NCBI RefSeq assembly: GCF_000816845.1
Contig: NZ_CP006877.1
Span: 2,361,501 to 2,425,500 of the forward strand
DNA length: 64,000 nucleotides
Source: Rhizobium gallicum bv. gallicum R602sp
GTDB taxonomy: Bacteria; Pseudomonadota; Alphaproteobacteria; Rhizobiales; Rhizobiaceae
Reading direction: 5' to 3'
The position numbers were made by a program, and so were the translations under genes. The notes below the pieces were generated by a model. The model was not told the origin of the DNA. It made no database searches and saw only the letters and a list, made by a program, of their open reading frames with translations. Positions 8,859-17,609 of this stretch are shown one piece after another. Every line of letters starts with the position of its first letter. Within the stretch, counting starts at the first letter, position 1.

Positions 8859-9914
8859 TCAGTCGATAGAAAAGACCAGTATGGCCCGGGTGCCGCGATG
8901 GGCCGGGTCATAGGTCAACTCCGATTTGAGGCTTGCTGCCATCGCGGTCAATATCTTCGTGCCGAGGCCGGTGCCCTTCGCGGGGCTGGAATGGTCGAAG
9001 CCGGCGCCATCGTCCTCCACGACGAGACGCAACTGCTCGCCCGCTTGCTCGACGATGACCCTGATCTCGCCTTCAACACCTTCGTTATAGGCATATTTGA
9101 AAGCATTGGTGACGAGTTCGCTGACGATGAGGCCAAGCGTGACGACCTTGTCGGTTGGCAGATCCATCGGCTGGGCCGTCAGAACGATCCGGTGCGGCCG
9201 CTTGTCGTCGCGAATGGAAGCCTCGAGTTCGCTCAAAAGGTTCTCGACATATTCGTCAAGCTGCACGGTGCCGATCTGACGGCTGTTGTAGAGCCGCCGG
9301 TGGACACTCGCGATGGCGTTGATACGCATCTGCGTTTCGTGCAGTGCGTCGATCGCCACCTGGTCCGTCGTCATCGACGACTGCATGCGGATCAGCGCTC
9401 CGACAAGGCCGAGGCTGTTGGCGATACGATGATTGACTTCGGCAAGCAGCATCTCGGCGCGGTCCCTCTGCTGGCGGATCACTTCTTGCGCATCAGCCGT
9501 CTCGCGTCGGTAGCGCGCACGTTCCAGCCCTTGCTCCAGCGTCGCCGCAAGCAGATCGAAATAATCGGGGGAACTGCCCTTGAGAACATAATCGTCGGCG
9601 CCCGCCCTCAACGCCGCAACGGCAATGCCGGTGTCGTCGGAGGCAGTCGCATAGATCACCGGCGGATGATCAGCCAGCGCCATCAATTGCGGCAGGACAT
9701 CGAGTCCGGTTTCCGTTTGCAGGAGATGGTCGATCACAACAGCATCGATGCCGCCTTCAGCAATCCGCTTCAATCCGGTCGCGCCGTCTCGCGCCCATTC
9801 CACCGCGAAACCGTGGCGTGCGAGGTTCTCCTTCAGCCGCAGTGCGAGTGTTTCGTCGTCATCGATGTAAAGGATGCGGATTTCGAGATCCGCATCATCA
9901 ACGGATTCACGCAT
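8859..9914 (-). CDS. response regulator receiver fused to HisKA_2 histidine kinase
   Basis: 351 residues from the ATG at 9914, chosen because GGAGG lies four bases upstream; an upstream frame to 10058 has no such signal. The N-terminal receiver domain has acceptor D62 (AVVIDHLL). A linker helix leads to a HisKA_2 dimerisation box EVNHRIANSLGLV with H162, then a HATPase domain with N- and G-boxes (ELVTNAFKYAY, DDGAGFDHSS, GTGLGTKIL). This REC-HisKA_2 layout is frequent in alphaproteobacteria, in general stress, light or chemotaxis-like signalling. It appears soluble. Its output partner is not adjacent; the DUF924 gene follows 20 bp downstream. Confidence 0.88.
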   Translation of the reverse strand: MRESVDDADLEIRILYIDDDETLALRLKENLARHGFAVEWARDGATGLKRIAEGGIDAVVIDHLLQTETGLDVLPQLMALADHPPVIYATASDDTGIAVAALRAGADDYVLKGSSPDYFDLLAATLEQGLERARYRRETADAQEVIRQQRDRAEMLLAEVNHRIANSLGLVGALIRMQSSMTTDQVAIDALHETQMRINAIASVHRRLYNSRQIGTVQLDEYVENLLSELEASIRDDKRPHRIVLTAQPMDLPTDKVVTLGLIVSELVTNAFKYAYNEGVEGEIRVIVEQAGEQLRLVVEDDGAGFDHSSPAKGTGLGTKILTAMAASLKSELTYDPAHRGTRAILVFSID

Positions 9915-10186
9915 TGGGCCTCCGGATTTTGCCAAGCAGCAACGCAACTGCCCGGCGGCCGGGTCGCCTGCATTCGAATGTATTGTATCGGCCATTGCGC
10001 GTAAACAGCGGCAAAGCCTCTGCCCCCCTGAAGACCTTCGATCGAAGGAAGTTCGCATTTGAAATCATGCCGGCAATATGACCCCGCCCGCTGAAGACTC
10101 CGCGGGATAGAAAAATATAGTGCGAACGCAGAAAGATGCGCAAACCCGAAACTAAACGCAGCCGGACCGAAATGGTTCCATCGCCT

Positions 10187-11632
10187 TCACTTTTCTTGAA
10201 AGCGCTTGTGCTTGGAGACTTCCGCACCGGCATCTGCAGGCAAACTGAAAAAGGGTAACGACGACACGATCCCCATCAGGCCGACCGCCAAAAAGGCCCA
10301 GCGGAAATCGATAAGCGCAGGGTCCGGCGCCGCGCGAAGCGCGGTAGAGATATTGAGCAGAGCCGCCGCAACAGCGACGCCGAGCAGCATGGCGGCCTGC
10401 TGGAGCATGCTTGATAGTGTCGAGGCAGAGGTGCGCTGCTCCGGGCCGATATCGGCGAAGGCAAGCGTGTTCAGCGCGGTAAATTCCATCGAGCGTGAAA
10501 GACCGGCCGCAAGCAGGATCGCGTAGATCACCGCCAGCGGCGTATCCGGCGTGAAAAAGCCGCACGCAATGATGCACAACGCCGCAATCAGCCCATTCAC
10601 GCAAAGAACATTGCGGAATCCGAACCGCGCAAGCAGCGGCGTGGTCACTGCTTTCATGCCGAGATTGCCGAGAAAATAAACGAGTAGGTATGTGCCCGCG
10701 GCAATCGAGTTCAAGCCGAAACCGAGCTGGAACAACAGCGGCAGCAGGAAGGGCGTGGCGTTGATCGCTACCCGGCAGACCGTGCCCGCCGAGAGCGTCG
10801 AAATCGCAAAGGTCTGGACCTTGAACGCCGAGAGGTCGAGCAGGGGATTTTCCACCTTCAGGAAATGCCGGGTGGCCATGACGGAAAGCACGATACCGGT
10901 TGCAAGCATGGCAAAGACCAGAAGAAGGCTGCCCTCCCGCTTCACGGAGAGCTCGAGCGCGGCAAGCACGAATGTCATTCCGGCACCGCTCAGGATGAAG
11001 CCCAGCACATCGAGACGACCCGGGTTCCCTTCGCGCTGCTCCGGCACGAAGCGCAGCACGAGCGCCATGCCGAGGAGGCCGATCGGAATATTGATCAGGA
11101 AGTTCCAGTGCCAGCTTGCATAGGTTGTGATGAAGCCGCCGAGGACCGGTCCGATGACCGGCGCCGTCAGCGCCGGCCAGGTGATGAGCGCGATCGCATT
11201 CACCAATTCAGACTTCGGCGCACTCTTCAAAACGATGATGCGCCCGACCGGCGTCATCAGCGCGCTTCCGGCGCCCTGGATCGCACGCGCGACAATGAAT
11301 TCCGTAAGGCTGCCGGAAAGGCCGCAGAAGAGCGATGCCCCGGTGAAGACTCCAATCGACGCCAGGAATATACGCCGCGCACCGAAACGGTCGCCAAGCC
11401 AGCCGGAAAGCGGGATGAAAGCCGACATGGTCAGCATGTAGACGGTGATGCCGATGCTCATCGAGACCGGCTGCACGCCGAAGCTCGCCGCCATCTGCGG
11501 CAGCGAGGTCGCGACGATCGTGCCGTCGAGGATTTGCATGAAGAACGATACGGCGACGACCAGCGCAACGATCTTCGCCTGAGCTGCGCTCGGCGCTTCG
11601 TCCGTCTTTTCACTCGTCTGTACTGTTGTCAT
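10187..11632 (-). CDS. DHA2-family MFS multidrug efflux transporter
   Basis: About 481 residues with 14 predicted membrane helices. The GDRFGARR loop between helices 2 and 3 and the AIQGAGSALMTPVGR motif C-like segment are typical of DHA2 (EmrB/QacA-like) drug:proton antiporters. The Met at 11632 is chosen over the in-frame ATG at 11650 by similarity in length to the family; neither has a strong ribosome binding site. No membrane-fusion partner (EmrA) or regulator is next to it, so a stand-alone pump is likely. The substrate is unknown. Confidence 0.85.
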   Translation of the reverse strand: MTTVQTSEKTDEAPSAAQAKIVALVVAVSFFMQILDGTIVATSLPQMAASFGVQPVSMSIGITVYMLTMSAFIPLSGWLGDRFGARRIFLASIGVFTGASLFCGLSGSLTEFIVARAIQGAGSALMTPVGRIIVLKSAPKSELVNAIALITWPALTAPVIGPVLGGFITTYASWHWNFLINIPIGLLGMALVLRFVPEQREGNPGRLDVLGFILSGAGMTFVLAALELSVKREGSLLLVFAMLATGIVLSVMATRHFLKVENPLLDLSAFKVQTFAISTLSAGTVCRVAINATPFLLPLLFQLGFGLNSIAAGTYLLVYFLGNLGMKAVTTPLLARFGFRNVLCVNGLIAALCIIACGFFTPDTPLAVIYAILLAAGLSRSMEFTALNTLAFADIGPEQRTSASTLSSMLQQAAMLLGVAVAAALLNISTALRAAPDPALIDFRWAFLAVGLMGIVSSLPFFSLPADAGAEVSKHKRFQEK

Positions 11633-11879
11633 CGATATGCCATTGCGCATTGCGGAGGAGAAGTGCGTATCGCCGCTGGGAACCGGGCAGGCAGGAATTC
11701 GGCACCCTGAATACGCTCCTTACGCGGCCGGGCAAAGTCAAAACGGTCCATGCCGCTTACAATTTCCGGTTTCCTGCGCGATCCTGCTCGCATCAACGGC
11801 ACAAATTGGCTTCACAAACGTTTGATGATGACCGGGGCGGCAGATTTCGCCGCGCCGGAATTCAACCGAGGATATATCG

Positions 11880-12140
11880 ATGACGCCGGAAGACCGCCGT
11901 GCCGTTTTCAGCCATCGCAAGATTGCAGCCATCGTCAAGGGAATGACTCAGGAAGACGGAACTGACCTACCCATCACCGGCAAGTCGCTTGGCGAGGCGA
12001 TCCTCTTCGTCTCCGAACAGGCGGCAACCGATGCGTCGGCCGTCCATATCATCTACGGTGAGCACGGTTCGCTGAGCTACACGGATTGCCTGAGCATCTA
12101 CCGTGAATACGGAGCGGAGCTTCGCAGCGAATTGACGTAG
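11880..12140 (+). CDS. conserved-looking hypothetical protein
   Basis: 86 residues, soluble, no membrane segment. GAGGA sits eight bases before the ATG, supporting a real gene. The N-terminal half looks helical (RRAVFSHRKIAAIVKGM) and the rest mixed. I do not recognise a family. It lies divergently from the MFS pump and just upstream of a DMT transporter, without clear functional linkage. Confidence 0.55.
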   Translation: MTPEDRRAVFSHRKIAAIVKGMTQEDGTDLPITGKSLGEAILFVSEQAATDASAVHIIYGEHGSLSYTDCLSIYREYGAELRSELT

Positions 12141-12249
12141 ACGGATAGAGCAGTGCCCATTCGCATGGCAGCTATTCGCAACCGCGTCTGCTCTCCGCAC
12201 GGTTTTTCTCGTATTCGGGAGACAACCTCCTCAAGTTCGATTCGAGAAC

Positions 12250-13221
12250 ATGTCCCCGACCCATTCGCCGCTCCGAGGTGTCCTCGTCGCATTCGCCGCC
12301 TATGCAGTCTTCGCTTTCAGCGATGCCTCGATCAAGATCCTTCATGGTGCGATCCCGTCTTACCAGGTGGCCTTCATCGGCTCAATCTTCGGCCTGGTCG
12401 TCTTGCCGGTGATCAAAGCGCGGGATGATTCCTGGCTCGATATCGTCCAGACATCGAACCGCATACTGTGGGCGCTTCGCTTCGTCTGCGGTGCGACCGG
12501 CGCGATCGCCTCGATCATCGCCTTCACGAAGCTGCCGATGGCGGAGGCCTTCTGTCTCCTCTTCCTGCTGCCCTCCTTCGTGACGATTCTTTCGGTCATC
12601 TTTCTTAAGGAAGACGTGCGCTGGCAGCGCTGGACGGCTGTCGTCGTCGGTTTCATCGGCGTGATGATCGTGTTGAGGCCCGGCTTTCGCGAGTTGTCGG
12701 CGGGCCATCTGGCGGCCGCAATCGGCGGCTTGAGCGCAGCCGTTTCCATCGTCATCCTGCGGGCAATGGGGCCTGCCGAAAAGCGCATTTCGCTCTATGG
12801 CGCCGGACTTCTCGGAACGCTGATCGTCAGCGGCCTTCTGATGCTCTCGGATATTGCCGTTCCGACGCCGCGCGAGTGGCTCTTTATGGCAAGCTATGGC
12901 ATTCTTGGGGCGACCGGCAACGTGCTTCTCATGACGGCGGCCCGCTTCGCGCCCGCAAACCTCGTCGCCCCGCCTCAGTACAGCCAGATGATCTGGGCAA
13001 TCGTCTTCGGCTATCTCATCTTTGATGATACCATCGATCTCCCGATGGCCGCCGGCATCGTTTTGATCATCTGCTCGGGCTTGCTCACGCTCGCCCGAGA
13101 ACGCAAGCGCGGCACGCCGCTTCCGGCCGCCGTCGTCTCGGTGGACAATCAGGCCCCCGTCTCTGCAACGGCGGAGCTTGCAGAAGCCAACTTCGACGGC
13201 GTGGAACATCCTGCAGAGTAG
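12250..13221 (+). CDS. EamA/DMT-family transporter
   Basis: 323 residues with ten predicted membrane helices arranged as two EamA repeats; the second repeat carries the PPQYSQMIWAIVFGYLIFDD segment typical of the family. Such carriers export metabolites or amino acids, or import nucleotide sugars; the substrate is not evident. The C-terminal 40 residues are hydrophilic and acidic. It is preceded by 109 bp without clear features and is followed by a small membrane-protein gene, so it is probably its own unit. Confidence 0.85.
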   Translation: MSPTHSPLRGVLVAFAAYAVFAFSDASIKILHGAIPSYQVAFIGSIFGLVVLPVIKARDDSWLDIVQTSNRILWALRFVCGATGAIASIIAFTKLPMAEAFCLLFLLPSFVTILSVIFLKEDVRWQRWTAVVVGFIGVMIVLRPGFRELSAGHLAAAIGGLSAAVSIVILRAMGPAEKRISLYGAGLLGTLIVSGLLMLSDIAVPTPREWLFMASYGILGATGNVLLMTAARFAPANLVAPPQYSQMIWAIVFGYLIFDDTIDLPMAAGIVLIICSGLLTLARERKRGTPLPAAVVSVDNQAPVSATAELAEANFDGVEHPAE

Positions 13222-13343
13222 GCCCGCAGTGGCCATAGTCCGGCCCTCGCTCGCTGCTATTTGAAAGCCGGGACAGTCTTTACCTCCTCCGGCAACGGAA
13301 CAATCCGGAGAGGCGCTTGTTCCAGATAAAAGAGGGAGTTTTC

Positions 13344-13574
13344 ATGACTGATGAACCCAAGGAACGCGGTGAGCCCGTCCCGCCGTCGCCCGCCGAGGAA
13401 GAAACGCGCCTACTAGCGGAGGAGCGCCGGAGCTGGCTGATCTGGACCTTCGGGATCGCCGGAGCGATCGCCGTTGTCATCATCATCGGCAGCATAGCCA
13501 TTTCACCTGGTCCTGATCAGGCAACGACCGGCTCTACACGACCCCCGCCCCAGGTCGAAGCGCCGGCACCTTAA
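13344..13574 (+). CDS. small single-pass membrane protein
   Basis: 76 residues from the ATG at 13344, which has AGAGGGAG upstream. The N-terminal 30 residues are charged and acidic (TDEPKERGEPVPPSPAEEE), followed by one membrane helix (WLIWTFGIAGAIAVVIIIGS) and a Pro-rich, possibly periplasmic tail. I recognise no family. Similar short acidic-TM-Pro proteins are common in rhizobia. Confidence 0.6.
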   Translation: MTDEPKERGEPVPPSPAEEETRLLAEERRSWLIWTFGIAGAIAVVIIIGSIAISPGPDQATTGSTRPPPQVEAPAP

Positions 13575-13661
13575 ATGGGCCCGTGCCGCTGCATGAAAGC
13601 ATTCTGGCTTTCATGTGCAGCCTTTCAGCTGTATGACGCGATGAAAATGAAAAGGAAGCCG

Positions 13662-13898
13662 ATGGCCGCACGAGACCGTTTTTCGAAAAAGCTGACCTGC
13701 CCGCAATGCGGCAATACCGGCTTCGCCGAGGCCTCGGAGGACGACCACCCTTCGCGCAAGAATCCCGCGTTTCGTGTCGATCAGCTGCCCAAAGGCTTCT
13801 TTGAGCAAAAATCCTCGAATTTCCAGGAAACCTACATCATCCGCTGCGAATGCAGCCGCAAGTTTCCATTCCGGGCACTGACTGAAAAGACCGCCTGA
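13662..13898 (+). CDS. small zinc-ribbon-like protein
   Basis: 78 residues from the ATG at 13662, favoured because AAAAGGAAG lies just before it. Earlier in-frame starts exist at 13641 and 13575. It has CPQCG near residue 15 and CEC near residue 65, a Cys4-type arrangement that could hold zinc. The fold resembles short zinc-ribbon proteins of unknown function. It is followed, on the opposite strand, by a small gene. Confidence 0.55.
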   Translation: MAARDRFSKKLTCPQCGNTGFAEASEDDHPSRKNPAFRVDQLPKGFFEQKSSNFQETYIIRCECSRKFPFRALTEKTA

Positions 13899-13904
13899 AC
13901 CGGC

Positions 13905-14093
13905 TCAGGCAAGGCCCAGCGGGATTACCGCAACCTTGCGGCTCGGACCATAATCACGCTCATGCGACGAAGGATAGCGGTCATTGCGGCGAGCGCTGAA
14001 ATCGATGCGGTTCGATTCGAAGATACCGTCGGGATAGGTGCCGGTGTCGTTGGTTTCGACTTCGGATTTGGCAGTAACGATTTTAAGGATCAT
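13905..14093 (-). CDS. small hypothetical protein, strong RBS
   Basis: 62 residues. The ATG at 14093 has GGAGGAGCCC immediately upstream, a strong Shine-Dalgarno sequence, which is the main evidence that the gene is real. The protein is hydrophilic, with many Asp, Arg, Ser and Tyr (DFSARRNDRYPSSHERDYGP) and no membrane helix. Function unknown. It converges on the zinc-ribbon-like gene with a gap of only six bases. Confidence 0.55.
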   Translation of the reverse strand: MILKIVTAKSEVETNDTGTYPDGIFESNRIDFSARRNDRYPSSHERDYGPSRKVAVIPLGLA

Positions 14094-14351
14094 GGGCTCC
14101 TCCAGTCCGCCGCCTTAACGGTCGGCGGCACGCTTCCGTTCCGTCATATCCCCGAGATAGTTAAAAAATTAACCATACTTCGCGAACAAAAGACGAAATT
14201 AGGGGTCGCCTTTGGTCAGGCAACGAGCTGCTGCCGCGAAGAGAGCAGTGCGTCTCTCCCCGCAAGAGATGTGGATTTACTTTCACCTTCTGCATTTTCC
14301 CACCCGCAAGGAAGTGCTATTCTCTACATGTGCAGAACATAGGGGGAACAT

Positions 14352-14756
14352 ATGCCGCGCGTAGCAGAACTTTACTTCAAGACCGCAATTGTCTTCTTCA
14401 TTATCGGGATCGCCATCGGTTTGAACATGGCAATTTCCCACGATCATACCGTCATCGGCGCCCATGCCCACTGTAATCTCTTGGGCTGGGTCAGCATGGC
14501 GATTTTCGGGGGGTATCATGCGCTGAACCCGAAGAAAGCGGAACGCCGCATCGCTATGGTCCAGTATTACATCTACACGGCGGGCCTTACGGTACTGGTC
14601 CCGGCGCTCTACATGATGCTACGGGGGAATGCGGCCATGGAGCCGGTCGTCGCCGTTTCGTCGCTGATCATCTTTGCCGGCGCTCTGCTCTTCGCCTTCA
14701 TCATCTTCTCGCCGAAGGAACCGGCAATTACGCCGTCAGCAGCGCCGCTGCGGTAG
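14352..14756 (+). CDS. four-helix membrane protein with CcoN-like HAHxNLxGW motif
   Basis: 134 residues with four membrane segments at about 8-28, 38-58, 68-88 and 98-118. The stretch GAHAHCNLLGWVSMAIFGGY resembles the histidine-rich helix of haem-copper oxidase subunit I (CcoN/NorB-like proteins), but the protein has only four helices and cannot be a full oxidase. It may bind haem or be a relic of that family. No other oxidase genes are near. Confidence 0.65.
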   Translation: MPRVAELYFKTAIVFFIIGIAIGLNMAISHDHTVIGAHAHCNLLGWVSMAIFGGYHALNPKKAERRIAMVQYYIYTAGLTVLVPALYMMLRGNAAMEPVVAVSSLIIFAGALLFAFIIFSPKEPAITPSAAPLR

Positions 14757-14817
14757 GATCAAGACTAAAGCGCAAAAGCGAGGGGCAGCCCATGCTGCCT
14801 CCCGCTTAGCCCAACAT

Positions 14818-14976
14818 CTACCTTTTTTTCGAACCAGCTGACAGCACGCGATGCGACGCGTCGTCCATAGCCCGGCTCGCTTCCTGGCCATCACGCTTCA
14901 GGCCCCAGGCCGTATTTCCGCAAGACGAAAGCAGCAGTGCCGCGAGGCAGGCGAAGGCGAGCATGGATTTCGGCAT
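14818..14976 (-). CDS. entericidin-like small lipoprotein
   Basis: 52 residues, too short for a standard ORF cut-off. AGGGGA lies six bases before the ATG at 14976. The signal sequence ends in a lipobox (LLLSSC, Cys19), predicting an acylated lipoprotein. After the Cys come GNTAWGLKRDGQEASRAM, which resembles entericidin A/B (the N-T-x-x-G-x-x-x-D pattern). Entericidins are small envelope lipoproteins with toxin or antidote roles in E. coli; in rhizobia they are common but little studied. It is a single copy here, so no paired antidote is visible. Confidence 0.65.
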   Translation of the reverse strand: MPKSMLAFACLAALLLSSCGNTAWGLKRDGQEASRAMDDASHRVLSAGSKKR

Positions 14977-15202
14977 CGATTTCCCCTGATAGGAATTGGC
15001 AATGCCATGGACATGTTACACAAAACGGCAAAATCAATGCCATGGGTCGAACAACTCCAAATCATGAATAAGATCGCCATTCGACGCGAAGGCTTCATCG
15101 GCGCAGCCACTTGAATGATGCATATCAGAAATTACTTATATTAACAGGCGTGCAGTGCACGCGGGAATGATGCTTAGCTAGGCATCATGCTGGGAGGTTG
15201 TT

Positions 15203-15562
15203 ATGGCAAACACACTGATGGAAGGAAGAAAGATACAGGATTGGGTCAACCTGGTCCTGGCGGTATGCTTGTTCATCTCGCCATGGATTGTCGGCTTTGC
15301 GGCTGAAGCCGCGCCGACCTGGAACGCATGGATCGTCGGCATCATTCTCGGCGCCCTGGCGATCACGGCGCTTTCGGCTTTCGCCGAATGGGAGGAATGG
15401 GCAAACCTGGTAGTCGGCCTATGGTTGATTGCCTCGCCATGGGCGCTCGGCTTTGCGGCCAGCGCAGCAGCGATGTGGACCGCCGTCATCATGGGAGTGC
15501 TCGTCGCTGCGATATCGCTATGGGCAGTCTGGGATGTTCATCATCCGCACGCTCACGCCTAG
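15203..15562 (+). CDS. SPW repeat membrane protein
   Basis: 119 residues with four membrane helices. Two internal repeats, WVNLVLAVCLFISPWIVGF (residues about 14-32) and WANLVVGLWLIASPWALGF (about 72-90), show the S-P-W signature of SPW-repeat proteins. GGGAGGTTGTT precedes the ATG. The function of this family is unknown. The gene is followed by a hairpin and the tRNA-Lys gene on the other strand. Confidence 0.9.
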   Translation: MANTLMEGRKIQDWVNLVLAVCLFISPWIVGFAAEAAPTWNAWIVGIILGALAITALSAFAEWEEWANLVVGLWLIASPWALGFAASAAAMWTAVIMGVLVAAISLWAVWDVHHPHAHA

Positions 15563-15611
15563 GCGCGGGTAACAGCAGTCCGACTGGCTGAATAGCATGC
15601 ATTAAGGCAAT

Positions 15612-15640
15612 GAGGCGGCGTACAGCAAAACAGCCGCCTC
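15612..15640 (+). terminator. hairpin after the SPW-repeat gene
   Basis: Perfect 8-bp stem GAGGCGGC / GCCGCCTC with a 13-base loop, followed by AAAAACGTTTTTC. The delayed T run makes it a moderate candidate terminator for the plus-strand gene. Confidence 0.45.
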
Positions 15641-15682
15641 AAAAACGTTTTTCGTCTTACGGTTCTACTGCATGATAGGAAA

Positions 15683-15758
<76 letters not shown>

Positions 15759-15883
15759 GTTCGCGCTTGGCTGCGCGGTGTGACGGGGCGTATAAACAGG
15801 ATCGCAGGCCTTGTCCAGCGCCCTGCGGAAAATTCTTTGATTAATTTCGAAGATTTTTCTGCATGGCTGAAATGGGAATGAAA

Positions 15884-16798
15884 TCAAAGGTCGAGCGTAC
15901 CCGTGGCAAGGCGCACCGCCTGCCCGCCGATCCGGGCATTGGAGATGGTGCCGGCCTCGACATCGACATGCAGGTGGATGAAGGATGGCCGCCCCATCTC
16001 CACCCCCTGTTCAATCGTGATCGGATGATGGCCGTCCGGCAGCCGGTCGAAATGGTGGATCGCTCCCGAAAGTGCCGCGACTGCGGAGCCGGTTGCGGGA
16101 TCCTCGGATATCCCCATGTCACTTGCAAACATGCGCGCGTGGAACTTCGCCGAATGGTTGACGCCGGCGCGGCAGTAGATATAGGCCGAGGCCAGCGAAC
16201 CGTCGACGAAGGGCACGGTCTTTTCAAAGAGCTGCGGATCGAATTCCAGTCGTTTTGCTACTCCGACATCGTGGACCGGCACGAGCAGGAAAGGAACGCC
16301 AGCGCTCCAGATCGAGGGCACGTGATTTTCGAAACCGATCTCCGTCACCTTGAGCGACAGCGCATTGGCGATGCCGAGCTTTTCGAGCGGCATATTGATC
16401 TGCTGCGATTTCCGCGGAAGATCGAATTCGGCAAAGCTTACCTCGCCCCGCCGCAGCCGTACCGCGCACCGCACCGGCCCGACATTTTCCTCCAATACCG
16501 AAACGAGATCGAGCGTCATGTCGCGGCCGTGCGCCTCTTCGGCAAGGGCAATCGCCGTGCCCACGGTCGGGTGGCCGGCGAAGGGCAGTTCGCGGCCCGG
16601 CGTGAAAATCCTGAGCTTGGCTGTATAGGCTGGATTTGCCGAGGGGCGTACGAAGACTGTCTCGGAGAGATTAATCTCGCGGGCGATCGATTGCATCGCC
16701 TCCTCGCTGAGATCGTCGCCGTCGAAGATGACGGCCAGCGGATTCCCGGCGAGTTTGCGGTCGGTGAACACGTCATAGACGCTGTAGCTGCGCGCCAC
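15884..16798 (-). CDS. PhzF-family isomerase/epimerase
   Basis: 304 residues. It begins with the PhzF signature (SVYDVFTDRKLAGNPLAV), the catalytic Glu in EINLSETVFV, AGHPTVGTA and near the end SEDPATGSAVAALSG. The family catalyses proton shifts on small metabolites (phenazine precursor in PhzF; unknown in most homologues). No phenazine genes are near, so this is a general-metabolism member. The start is GTG at 16798 with AAGGAGG five bases upstream. It follows a Nudix hydrolase gene on the same strand with a 64-bp gap. Confidence 0.9.
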   Translation of the reverse strand: MARSYSVYDVFTDRKLAGNPLAVIFDGDDLSEEAMQSIAREINLSETVFVRPSANPAYTAKLRIFTPGRELPFAGHPTVGTAIALAEEAHGRDMTLDLVSVLEENVGPVRCAVRLRRGEVSFAEFDLPRKSQQINMPLEKLGIANALSLKVTEIGFENHVPSIWSAGVPFLLVPVHDVGVAKRLEFDPQLFEKTVPFVDGSLASAYIYCRAGVNHSAKFHARMFASDMGISEDPATGSAVAALSGAIHHFDRLPDGHHPITIEQGVEMGRPSFIHLHVDVEAGTISNARIGGQAVRLATGTLDL

Positions 16799-16862
16799 AT
16801 CGGCCTCCTTAATCGGTCATCGAACCTGCAACCTGCCCGACCGGCGAAACGAGTGCAAGATA

Positions 16863-17609
16863 TTAGCCCTCGTTTGTATTAGCGAAATACCAATCGATGA
16901 TCGGAAGCATGGCGACGTTATAGGGATAGGCGGAGTGATCAGCAGAACGGATCGCAACTGCTCCGGCGATTTCCTTGTCCTCGGCAACAAGCATATGGGC
17001 CGCGATCCGCTCGATCATTTCGTCCGCAGCCAGGCCGAAACGGAACAGCCGGAACACGGTGACCGTGCGGCGGAAATGGCTGGCGTAGTAAGTGGTATCC
17101 GGCGTTGCATTGCGAAGTTCCATGCCTGTCTCCTCGAGCACTTCGCGGCGCATATTGCTATCGACGTCGCAACGGCCGCCGGCGATATCGTCGAGGTCCA
17201 GCGAGCCAGCGGCGCAATAGACCTGACCGGCATTTGCCGTATGCGCGCCCATGCGCACGGCGATGATCGCGCCATCTGACGAGACCATGATGCCGAAGGC
17301 AAAAAGGTGGATGCCGCCGCGGCGTTCGGCCTGCTTACGCCACCACAGGAAGGTGGAGAAGGGAATGATGTGACCCCTGCCCGCAATGCCGCCATCGTTC
17401 AACGCAAGCTGATGCTGAAACACCATACGACCATCGAAAAGCTCCGGTTTGGCCGATATCTCGCGCTTCCAGTTCTCGCTCGCGAGTGCAGCATTCTGCA
17501 GATGATAAGGATGCTCGCCCGCCAGCACGCGAAGGTCGATGGAGGTGACAGGAAAAACAGTCTTCTCCGGCGGCCAGCCGGTAAGATCATCTGAAAATGC
17601 AAGACTCAT
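16863..17609 (-). CDS. Nudix hydrolase
   Basis: 248 residues from the ATG at 17609, which overlaps the stop of the upstream gene as ATGA, showing translational coupling. The Nudix core RREVLEETGMEL is present at about residues 160-171, but the first half of the box (usual G-x5-E) departs from consensus. The protein hydrolyses a nucleoside diphosphate linked to some X in the family; the substrate is not predictable. Its neighbour upstream is an endonuclease/phosphatase-family protein, and the PhzF-like gene follows. Confidence 0.85.
   Translation of the reverse strand: MSLAFSDDLTGWPPEKTVFPVTSIDLRVLAGEHPYHLQNAALASENWKREISAKPELFDGRMVFQHQLALNDGGIAGRGHIIPFSTFLWWRKQAERRGGIHLFAFGIMVSSDGAIIAVRMGAHTANAGQVYCAAGSLDLDDIAGGRCDVDSNMRREVLEETGMELRNATPDTTYYASHFRRTVTVFRLFRFGLAADEMIERIAAHMLVAEDKEIAGAVAIRSADHSAYPYNVAMLPIIDWYFANTNEG

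Noticed and set aside
8364..10004. Plus-strand open frame of 546 codons opposite DUF924 and the HisKA_2 kinase
   Set aside because: Antisense to two recognised families; no domain in the translated frame.
14352..14756. cbb3 oxidase subunit I gene
   Set aside because: Only four helices and about 130 residues; other oxidase genes are absent.
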